Positions 50,418 through 56,963 of a stretch of 64,000 bases of DNA are shown in pieces (positions within the stretch are counted from its first letter, which is position 1; each line of letters starts with the position of its first letter). A program made the translations under genes and the position numbers. Source of the DNA: Cupriavidus oxalaticus (GTDB taxonomy: Bacteria; Pseudomonadota; Gammaproteobacteria; Burkholderiales; Burkholderiaceae); the NCBI RefSeq assembly GCF_004768545.1, contig NZ_CP038636.1, forward strand, positions 310,001-374,000, in the 5' to 3' direction. The notes under the pieces were generated by a model, which saw only the letters and a program-made list of their open reading frames with translations, searched no databases and was not told the origin of the DNA.

Positions 50418-50672
50418 GCCCACGGACGGCGGCAACCGCGGCGTGGGCGACTCTAGCGGTTTCGGCGCAGCGGTACTTGCGGGCGGCAAGGGCAACGCTT
50501 TCCATCCAGCCAATGCGCTGGGATCAGACGGCGAGCGTGAACCGGTCCGCTGCCGACGAGCAGCTTCCTCGCGAGAGGTGGAGATGGACTGGCTGCCAAC
50601 GACAACGAATTCATATTCGTCCGTGATGTCGGCAGCAGCGCGAATGATGTGTTCCAGATCTTCCCTCTTCAT
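50400..50672 (-). pseudogene. Truncated nucleotidyltransferase-like (DUF6036-type) gene
   Basis: The first ~30 residues, MKREDLEHIIRAAADITDEY then EFVVVGSQSI, match the start of the nucleotidyltransferase-like proteins encoded after XRE regulators (GSQS motif). The sequence then changes to an Arg/Pro/Ser-rich, non-homologous stretch, where the copied promoter region of the LRAT-like gene begins. The gene overlaps the upstream XRE gene by 4 bp (ATGA). It is a broken second component of a toxin-antitoxin-like pair. Confidence 0.65.
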
Positions 50673-51310
50673 TCCTGGTCCCCGAGGACAACGCCTTTTT
50701 TCAACGCCTGAACCTGTGCTAGCACTTCCTGCCGAATGGCATCTGGTAAAAGCGTGGGTAGCGGAGACGCTTGGCGCAGCTCTTGAGCACGCCTAGTTCG
50801 GCCAAGCGCTTTGCGCCACGACTGTTTCGCAAGAATCGTTTCCCACTCGGACCAAAGTGAATCAGACCGTGAGTCTCCCTGCGCGCGCCATCGCCTGAGG
50901 ACATCTCGGGCCCGGTCCAGTAACGCTGGGTCATCCTGAATCAGGCGGATTGCTTCCTTGTGAAGCGCCATGCTCTGCAAGTCCTGAGCCTCATGGCGGC
51001 TTGGATCAGTCCTTACCCGAACCTGAACCTGCGGAATGGCGCGCTTTGATGAGGCAGCCGCAGAGTTCGCGGGCGCCGGTTGAAAAGTATCGCTGACTAA
51101 TAGGGCAAGGTCACCGGCAACCCCCAGCACGGACATGACACGCAGATATGTGCCCATGGTTGGCGCGGGGTCGCCTGCTTCAACCGCAGCGAGGGTCGTC
51201 CGGGAGATGCCGACGCGCTTGGCCATCTCAACCGTGCCAAGGCCCTGAGCCTTCCGCAAGCGTTTGATGCGGTCGCCGAGTATGCCGCGGGCTGCGATAA
51301 AGAACAACAA
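50669..51310 (-). CDS. XRE-family DNA-binding protein (antitoxin-like)
   Basis: A 213-residue protein; the first in-frame start is TTG 51310. GDRIKRLRKAQGLGTVEMAK and RVGISRTTLAAVEAGDPAPT form an XRE helix-turn-helix at the N-terminus. The C-terminal two-thirds is helical and basic. XRE plus DUF6036-type nucleotidyltransferase pairs are proposed toxin-antitoxin or defence modules. Here the partner is truncated, so this gene may be an orphan antitoxin. Confidence 0.8.
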   Translation of the reverse strand: MLFFIAARGILGDRIKRLRKAQGLGTVEMAKRVGISRTTLAAVEAGDPAPTMGTYLRVMSVLGVAGDLALLVSDTFQPAPANSAAASSKRAIPQVQVRVRTDPSRHEAQDLQSMALHKEAIRLIQDDPALLDRARDVLRRWRAQGDSRSDSLWSEWETILAKQSWRKALGRTRRAQELRQASPLPTLLPDAIRQEVLAQVQALKKGVVLGDQE

Positions 51311-51321
51311 CAGATAGAGAA

Positions 51322-51600
51322 ATGGGTCGCAGAAGCAAGGAGCCGTCGCTTAGCGAGATATTGATCGATGCGCCGTGGTGGGTATCTGCAGTGCTGGCCG
51401 TGGGTACCTACATTGTGTTGCGCGGGGTCATCCCCGCGATATTCGGATCGAGCCCATTGTTGACGGGCATTGCTTTGTTAAGCCAGTCGTTAGCCTGGGT
51501 TCCCGCCGCCATGTTCGGCTTCCTCGGTGTGCGGTCATACATCCATGCGCGGAGCAGGGCGTGGGCAAGGCAGCAAGAGGCCTCGGTTAGAGCTCGGCGG
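51322..51600 (+). pseudogene. Mrr-type restriction endonuclease, N-terminal fragment
   Basis: From ATG 51322 the frame reads RRSKEPSLSEILIDAPWWVS and two hydrophobic segments (AVLAVGTYIVLRGVIP, WVPAAMFGFLGV). This resembles the membrane-anchored N-terminus of Mrr-cat restriction endonucleases (a short basic start, then ALPWW...). The Mrr catalytic domain is missing; the frame runs into unrelated Arg/Ser-rich sequence near 51600. It is divergent from the XRE gene. Confidence 0.5.
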
Positions 51601-51781
51601 TCCCGCACGAGCCGACCGTCGTCTCGGGGTAGTCGTCCTTCTTGTGCATGTATGGACCCGATGCCTTTTGCAAGCTTCTTGTTCGTGCTGTCGAAACGGT
51701 CTGCATGCATGTATCCGGCTTGCCTGATGGGCTCTTGCCGAAGCATGCCCGCAGCCTTGATGAGATCCGCGCATCCTGTCC

Positions 51782-51928
51782 TTACATCCCCGGCTTTAGT
51801 GTGCGCACGTCCTCCAGGAGCGAGCCACGAGAGACCATCGCTCGATGCACAGGCCGTCCGCCGCGGTCGGCGCCATGGAGCTGGAACACATGTTTGGCGA
51901 GATCGATGCCGAGGATGTCGATCTCCAT
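51782..51928 (-). pseudogene. IS110-family transposase, N-terminal fragment
   Basis: MEIDILGIDLAKHVFQLHGA opens the RuvC-like DEDD domain of IS110 transposases (first Asp in GIDLAK). After about 30 family-like residues the sequence changes and ends at TAA after 48 codons. Only this end of the element remains. Confidence 0.75.
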
Positions 51929-51999
51929 GATGAACCTCCACGTGTCAGGTTAGGCCGACAGTGTCCCCCGAAGGGAGGCGCCGGGAAAAAATCCTCTGC

Positions 52000-52021
52000 A
52001 ATATGTGAGGCGTCACATATT
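52000..52021. promoter_or_regulatory. Inverted repeat AATATGTGA-GGCG-TCACATATT
   Basis: Perfect 9-bp arms with a 4-bp centre, immediately followed by an ATTCATGAAT palindrome at 52019-52028. The half-sites are CRP-like (TGTGA/TCACA), but the spacing is 4 rather than 6. Candidate binding site for a Crp/Fnr-type regulator; one is encoded at 53.9-54.7 kb. Confidence 0.45.
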
Positions 52022-52140
52022 CATGAATTCCGGCCGACCCTCAAGTAAGCACAACTTCGAATCAAGGTCGCCGACCGGTAGGCCAGCACTGTGGCGCGCG
52101 TCCGCTGCAAACAGGGATGGGGATGGAGGATAGAGCGCCC

Positions 52141-53184
52141 TCAGGACGCGAGGCCATCCGGGTTCATCGACTGCCAGCGCCACGAATCCACGCACATGCG
52201 GTCAAGATCGTGGCGCGCGCGCCAGCCGATCAGTTGGTGCGCCAGGCCTGGATCGGCATAGCAGGCGGCGATGTCGCCGGGCCGGCGCGCCACGATCTGG
52301 TAGGGCACCGCTCGCCCGCTGGCGCGCTCGTAGGCTGCCACCACCTCCAGCACGCTATAGCCCCGGCCGGTGCCGAGATTGACCGTCAGGCCCTGACCAC
52401 GCTCGCGCAGGTAGACCAGCGCCGCCAGGTGGCCGTCGGCCAGGTCACACACATGGATATAGTCGCGCACCCCGGTGCCGTCGATGGTGTGATAGTCGCC
52501 GCCAAACACCATCAGCTGTGCGCGCCGGCCGGCCGCCACCTGCGCCACATAGGGCATCAGGTTGTTCGGCACGCCGCCCGGGTCCTCGCCGATCAGGCCG
52601 CTTTCGTGCGCGCCGACCGGGTTGAAGTAACGCAGGTAGGCAATGCGCCAGGACGGGTCGGAGCGCTCCAGGTCGCGCAGGATCTGCTCGCCCATCAGCT
52701 TGGTCTGGCCATAGGGATTGGTGGCCGAGAGCGGGAAATCCTCCAGGATCGGCACGCTGTGCGGGTTGCCATAGACGGTGGCCGAGGAACTGAACACCAG
52801 TTGCCTGACCCCTGCCGCCTGCATGGCCGAGCACAGCGTCAGCAGGCCGTTCAGGTTGTTGTCGTAATAGGCCAGCGGCTGTGCCACCGAAACGCCCACC
52901 GCCTTGAGCGCGGCGAAATGAATCGCGCCGGCAATCCGGTGGCTGGCGAACACCTGCTCCAGCAAGGCGCGGTCGCGCACATCGCCCTCGACGAAATGCG
53001 GGGTTTTGCCGGTAATGGCCGCAATCCGCTCGACCACCACGCCGTTGCTGTTGCACAGATTGTCGAACCCGATCACCTGGTAGCCCGCTTCGAGCAGCGC
53101 TACCCAGGTATGCGAGGCGATATAACCGGTGGCGCCGGTCAGCAGCAGGGCTTCAGAGATGGTGGGGGGGCTGGTTGGAGCCAT
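52141..53184 (-). CDS. galE: UDP-glucose 4-epimerase
   Basis: A 347-residue SDR epimerase from ATG 53184; upstream in-frame ATGs exist but overlap the VanZ-like gene further. NAD-binding LLTGATGYIASHTWVALLEA, catalytic SSSATVYGNP and YGQTKLMGEQI (Tyr-x3-Lys), and the substrate region YLRYFNPVGAHESGLIGEDP are all present. It interconverts UDP-glucose and UDP-galactose, supplying precursors to the exopolysaccharide locus downstream in the window. It overlaps the end of the VanZ-like gene by about 32 bp in another frame. Confidence 0.93.
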   Translation of the reverse strand: MAPTSPPTISEALLLTGATGYIASHTWVALLEAGYQVIGFDNLCNSNGVVVERIAAITGKTPHFVEGDVRDRALLEQVFASHRIAGAIHFAALKAVGVSVAQPLAYYDNNLNGLLTLCSAMQAAGVRQLVFSSSATVYGNPHSVPILEDFPLSATNPYGQTKLMGEQILRDLERSDPSWRIAYLRYFNPVGAHESGLIGEDPGGVPNNLMPYVAQVAAGRRAQLMVFGGDYHTIDGTGVRDYIHVCDLADGHLAALVYLRERGQGLTVNLGTGRGYSVLEVVAAYERASGRAVPYQIVARRPGDIAACYADPGLAHQLIGWRARHDLDRMCVDSWRWQSMNPDGLAS

Positions 53185-53599
53185 GGTTGGAGCCCTGGTT
53201 GGACCGATTGAGTCGGCCATTTGTGCGGTGGGCGCGATATCCAGACAACCCCGCGGACAACCCCGCGGACAAGCCCAGGCCAAGCAGCACGCCTGCCAGG
53301 TCGATGCCGATATCGAGCCAGCGTGGGTGCCGGCTGATCGCGAATACCTGCAGCCCCTCGCTCAGCAAGGCCAGTCCCAGCAGGGCCAGCACAATGCGCG
53401 ACGCCCGCCAGGCAAACGGCCGCGCGGCAAGCTGCCAGGCCATCGCGGCGAACAGCACCAGGTGCGCCAGGGACGATAGCGGAAACGGCGCATGCAGGTT
53501 GCGCTCGATGCTGTCGCGCCAGGCCCCCGGGATCTGGGTGCCCACCAGCAAGGCGAGCGCGAACAGGAATGGCATGCCCCAGGCCATGCGACGTGTCAT
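53153..53599 (-). CDS. VanZ-like membrane protein
   Basis: A 148-residue protein with three to four transmembrane helices and the VanZ-type block LGLALLSEGLQVFAISRHPR then LDIGIDLAGVLLGLGL. The C-terminus is built of short tandem repeats (GLSAGLSAGLSG, then NQGSNHGSNQ), arising from near-perfect DNA repeats around 53175-53275 that also form the start of galE. VanZ-like proteins often accompany exopolysaccharide genes (EpsI/XrtA-type clusters). Confidence 0.8.
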   Translation of the reverse strand: MTRRMAWGMPFLFALALLVGTQIPGAWRDSIERNLHAPFPLSSLAHLVLFAAMAWQLAARPFAWRASRIVLALLGLALLSEGLQVFAISRHPRWLDIGIDLAGVLLGLGLSAGLSAGLSGYRAHRTNGRLNRSNQGSNHGSNQPPHHL

Positions 53600-53883
53600 G
53601 AAAACCCTCCGGCCCGATTCAAGATCTGGCTTGCCGTGTACCGCGGCCCGATCACCGCGTGGTTTGCGCCGGCAGCGACCAGCTGGAGCCGGCCTGCACG
53701 CGCAAGTACTCGCTCGTGCCGCGCGGCACTCCCGGTTTGCTTCGGCGCAGTTGCACGCCATTGGGCACGCCCCCCCACCACATTGGCGCGGGCCTGGCCG
53801 AGCCGCCTGAGCGCCTCCGCCACCTTGTCCAGCGCAAGCAGCCTGTGCGCGGCCGGCTGATCGGATCGGACAAAGGTATTCAC
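53596..53883 (-). CDS. Hypothetical protein (95 aa)
   Basis: Starts at GTG 53883, overlapping the Crp/Fnr-type stop (GTGA), and ends overlapping the VanZ start (ATGA), so it is tightly coupled on both sides. VNTFVRSDQPAAHRLLALDK then VAEALRRLGQARANVVGGRA is soluble, basic and Ala/Arg-rich. No family is recognised. The double coupling argues it is really translated. Confidence 0.6.
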   Translation of the reverse strand: MNTFVRSDQPAAHRLLALDKVAEALRRLGQARANVVGGRAQWRATAPKQTGSAARHERVLARAGRLQLVAAGANHAVIGPRYTASQILNRAGGFS

Positions 53884-54680
53884 AGGCAGCCCCCCGGATG
53901 AAGGGATGCGGCAGGGCGGAAGCGCGCCTCGCTCTCCTCGGCGCGCGCGGGCTCCGGCGTAGCGGCCGGGAACAGCCGCTCGTACTCGTGCCGCACCAGC
54001 CGGTAGCAGCCGCAGGCGCACAGTTCCAGGCCGCCGCGGTCAAGCACCGCGATGCGGCCACGGCTATGCTGGATCAAGCCTAGCTCTGCCAGCCTTCCCA
54101 CCGCCGCCGTCACCCCTTCGCGCCGCACGCCGAGCCGTTCGGCGATCGACTGCTGGGTGATCGCAAGCGCGTTCGCCCGCCGCCGGTCGGTGGCGAGCAA
54201 TAGCCAGCGGCACAGCTGCTCGGTGACAGAGTGGTGGCGAATGCAAAAAGCGGTCTGTGCGACGTGCGTAAGCACGGCGTGCAGATAGAGCAAGGAGACG
54301 CGCCGGATCGCAGCCGACTGAATGAACGCCTGCCTGAACGTGTCGGCTGGCAGCTGGTAGCCAAGACCCGCGCTGCGGACTTCCACCCGGTATGGCATGG
54401 AGCCGCCGCCGGTCAGTACCGGGATCCCGATCAGGCCTTCATGGCCGATCATGGCGACTTCCATGCTCGCGCCGTCTTCCAGTTGGACCAGCATCGAGAC
54501 CACGGCCGTGGTCGGGAAATAAATATGATGGATGCATTGCCCCACGTCGCTTACCAACTGCCCGGGAAGCATCCGTATCAGCTCAAGGTGAGGCGATATG
54601 GCCTGCCACTCCTTGCCCGGCAAGGCGCCCAGCAGGTGATTGACGTGCGAACCCGGCACACCCGAACCCCGATTTTCCAT
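53880..54680 (-). CDS. Crp/Fnr-family transcriptional regulator
   Basis: A 266-residue regulator with GGAGG upstream. The cNMP-type beta barrel (GQLVSDVGQCIHHIYFPTTA, SMEVAMIGHEGLIGIP) precedes the winged-helix QQSIAERLGVRREGVTAAVG. The PTTAVVS...VAMIGHEG pattern is that of the heme-less, cNMP-independent Crp/Fnr subgroup common in Cupriavidus and Bradyrhizobium. No Cys cluster for Fe-S is seen. It leads an operon with the 95-residue protein, VanZ-like and GalE. Confidence 0.9.
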   Translation of the reverse strand: MENRGSGVPGSHVNHLLGALPGKEWQAISPHLELIRMLPGQLVSDVGQCIHHIYFPTTAVVSMLVQLEDGASMEVAMIGHEGLIGIPVLTGGGSMPYRVEVRSAGLGYQLPADTFRQAFIQSAAIRRVSLLYLHAVLTHVAQTAFCIRHHSVTEQLCRWLLLATDRRRANALAITQQSIAERLGVRREGVTAAVGRLAELGLIQHSRGRIAVLDRGGLELCACGCYRLVRHEYERLFPAATPEPARAEESEARFRPAASLHPGGCL

Positions 54681-54682
54681 TT

Positions 54683-54871
54683 TTGCATCCTCCGTGCGGC
54701 GCCGTGCGAACGTGCCGGGCCAGTACAGCTACCGCTCTCCGGCACACCGGCGTCGATGCCCGGCTGCTGCATCTCCAGGGCCAGCGTGATGCCCGCCAAC
54801 CCCGCGCCGATGATGCAGACCGTCGTGTGCAGCACGCTATCCTGCTCAACCCTTCTGGTATCAATAAGCAT
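54683..54871 (-). pseudogene. FAD-dependent oxidoreductase, N-terminal fragment
   Basis: From ATG 54871 the frame reads VLHTTVCIIGAGLAGITLAL, a Rossmann GxGxxG motif, then EMQQPGIDAGVPESGS. This looks like the opening of a GMC or related flavoprotein. Homology stops near 54720, where the upstream region of the Crp/Fnr gene begins. Confidence 0.6.
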
Positions 54872-54914
54872 CCCTTCTCCCTAGTTGCCGGTTTTGGGGG
54901 CGAATGCCTTGTCC

Positions 54915-55110
54915 TGCATCTTCCTATGTGGCTTTCGCCTGTGTGCGCCAATATGCCGCCAACGGCAGCCAGGCTGCGCCTCGCAAGATGCCAGTTGAGC
55001 GCGATGTCTTGCGCCTCACTGCGCCTTTCAACGGCTTGGTATCCGGCATCACTGAACACATCGCTTTCCTCGCCATGCAGCAGTGCATGAGCTTTGGTTC
55101 AGACAGATCG
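54915..55110 (-). pseudogene. IS5-family transposase fragment
   Basis: The minus strand reads MFSDAGYQAVERRSEAQDIA then LNWHLARRSLAAV, matching the (V/F)-x-D-x-G-Y-x-G-x-x-x-R...W-x-x-A segment of IS5-type transposases. The catalytic C-terminus is missing and the frame continues into unrelated DNA. Confidence 0.6.
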
Positions 55111-55308
55111 GCATTCTGTGAGCGACTCCGCACAGATGGCGTCGCTTGAAAAGTCGCAGCCTTCTTTTATGATTAATTGACTTCGGCATCGCGCTCTGGG
55201 AATCGCAATTCCCCTGCCGGGGAAAGGCTTGGCCTGGTTCCTGTCTAGCAGCGCCAGTGTCCTATACCAGCGAGCCGGTGAAAAACTTGTGCTTGGAGGC
55301 GTAATAGC

Positions 55309-55896
55309 ATGACGTCATGGACCCGGCGTGCGTGGCTTCGGGGCATTTTCGCAAGCACCTTCGCTGTCGCGTCTCGCGACATATACGCGCACGTCGGCAT
55401 CGGTCCGGTCAAGCCACCACTGCCTATTCCCGACATCTGGGTCATCGACGAGGCCGGCCGAAGGCGGCGCCTGCAAAAGGTCCTGTCTGGCGGCGTTTCC
55501 GCGGTGCAGACAATCTTCACAGGCTGCAGTTCGGTTTGCCCGCTACAGGGCGCGATATTTGGCGCGGCCCAGGAGGGGATAGCTCAACTGCGTTCACGCC
55601 ATCCAGTTCAGTTGTTGTCGCTCAGCATCGATCCGCTTTCCGATTCCCCGGCCGCGTTGCGCGCATGGCTCAAGCGATTCGACGCCGGCCCAGCCTGGCA
55701 TGCCGTGACGTCGCCCGTTGGCGAGGTAGAGCAGATCAGGGCGGCGCTCGCCGGCGGCGCATCGCGCCCGGGCATGGAGAGCCATTCCACGCAAGTTTAT
55801 TTCTTCAACGAGGCTGCGCAACTGTGCTGGCGCAGCACCCCCTTGCCACGGGCGGAAGAAGTCCTGCGCGTTCTGGCGCATCTGGCCCAAGCTTGA
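55309..55896 (+). CDS. SCO1/SenC-family copper-binding protein
   Basis: A 195-residue protein with an N-terminal signal-like segment (RAWLRGIFASTFAVASRDIY) and the SCO motif TGCSSVCPLQ (C-x3-C) plus the conserved distal His in MESHSTQVYFFN. SCO proteins deliver copper or keep thiols reduced during cytochrome oxidase assembly. It lies beside a galactose-oxidase-like gene pair, so here it may load the copper radical oxidase. This is inference from context. Confidence 0.85.
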   Translation: MTSWTRRAWLRGIFASTFAVASRDIYAHVGIGPVKPPLPIPDIWVIDEAGRRRRLQKVLSGGVSAVQTIFTGCSSVCPLQGAIFGAAQEGIAQLRSRHPVQLLSLSIDPLSDSPAALRAWLKRFDAGPAWHAVTSPVGEVEQIRAALAGGASRPGMESHSTQVYFFNEAAQLCWRSTPLPRAEEVLRVLAHLAQA

Positions 55897-55954
55897 CTGC
55901 TGTGGTCCCCAGGCAAGACAGCACCAAACCACAACCACCAACTGTCATGACTCC

Positions 55955-56218
55955 TGCTTCCCAACGCCGGGTATTTCCTTCGCTGTGACCATGAATACCT
56001 CCGTCACTGCGTTTTCTCTCATTCGGCGTTCATCGGTAACGCATTCGTTGAACAACGAGTTACGCCGGGTTCCGGTGAGCCGCACCGTCGGTACGGCGGG
56101 CGAATACCTGATCAATGTCCCGTCCAATCCCGGCATCGTCGTCCCCGGCTATTACCTGCTGTTTGCTCTCAACAAGCAGGGCGTGCTGAGCGTCGCAAAG
56201 ACGTTGCGCGTTCACTGA
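55955..56218 (+). pseudogene. Galactose-oxidase-like C-terminal fragment (duplicate)
   Basis: From PGISFAVTMNTSVTAFSLIR to NKQGVLSVAKTLRVH, this is closely similar to the last ~85 residues of the intact oxidase encoded on the other strand (GTSIAVTTSSAVSKFSLVRL to NANGVPSIARTLRIR). It retains the domain carrying the last copper His (SVTHSLNNELRRVP). The rest of the gene is missing. Its stop overlaps the cytochrome start (TGATG). Confidence 0.85.
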
Positions 56219-56652
56219 TGATTTCGGCGATGTGCGTACGTCGTTTGTATGCGGTCTTAGGCCTGGCGTTGGTCGCCGCCAGCGCGACGGCGGCTGCGGA
56301 TGCCAGCCCGGTTGCCGAGCTGGGGCAAGCCATCTTTCAAGGGAATTTGGACGTTGCCGCGCATTTGCGGGGTGATGCCCGCCCGCTGCCAGCAATCGCA
56401 AAGCGGTGCGCCAGCTGCCACACGCCATCGAGCGGGGCACCCGCATTTGCCCCGCAGTTGACGGCGGGCTATTTGCTTGGTGCGATTCCCCGTCGAGGAG
56501 GGCCAGCCACGCGGTATGACCGGGACGCGTTCTGCAGGGTACTCGCCACCAGTATCGATCCGGCGACAGTGATGCTGGCGAAGTCGATGCCGCAGTACGT
56601 GTTGTCGGATGACGAGTGCACGGCGTTGTGGACCTTTCTCCTGACCCAGTAA
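56218..56652 (+). CDS. Mono-haem c-type cytochrome
   Basis: A 144-residue protein with a signal peptide (LYAVLGLALVAASATAAADA) and one haem-binding CASCH motif. Met 118 in AKSMPQYVLSDDE is a plausible axial ligand. It is coupled to the C-terminal fragment of a galactose-oxidase-like gene. In the intact arrangement the cytochrome would accept electrons from, or serve, the oxidase. Confidence 0.85.
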   Translation: MISAMCVRRLYAVLGLALVAASATAAADASPVAELGQAIFQGNLDVAAHLRGDARPLPAIAKRCASCHTPSSGAPAFAPQLTAGYLLGAIPRRGGPATRYDRDAFCRVLATSIDPATVMLAKSMPQYVLSDDECTALWTFLLTQ

Positions 56653-56699
56653 TCGGGCTTGCGCCGAGTGACGCGCAGGCGGTGTTCGTCAAAGCAAGC

Positions 56700-56963
56700 G
56701 CCCGCGTTGGCAATCGGGCTGAAATCAGCCATCAGCCCACGCGTGAGCGTGGGTGTCGCACGCGGGCCTGAGCGAACGACGCGTTTCTGCCTGGCTCCCG
56801 GCCAATCCGGCAGCAACCCGCGCTCAAATCGCAGCGGGCGGGTGCCACCCCGCAAATCCGCGGTGAGCGCGGACTCGCCGTGGAAGGCCGCGCGTCTCCA
56901 TTCGGCGGCCAGCGCCAGACTGAAGGCGGCGAACCAGCCTCGTTTGCATATTGCGCGGTCCAT
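56700..56963 (-). pseudogene. Degenerate second copy of the cytochrome gene
   Basis: Starts at ATG 56963, overlapping the galactose-oxidase stop (TGATG), exactly as the intact cytochrome overlaps the oxidase fragment. The frame has WFAAFSLALAAEWRRAAFHG then SALTADLRGGTRPLRFERG, parallel to AELGQAIFQGNLDVAAHLRG and DARPLPAIAKRC of the intact copy. The haem motif is absent and homology ends near 56700. Confidence 0.6.

Noticed and set aside
52117..53211. 364-codon plus-strand frame opposite galE
   Set aside because: Exact shadow of galE with Arg/His-rich composition.
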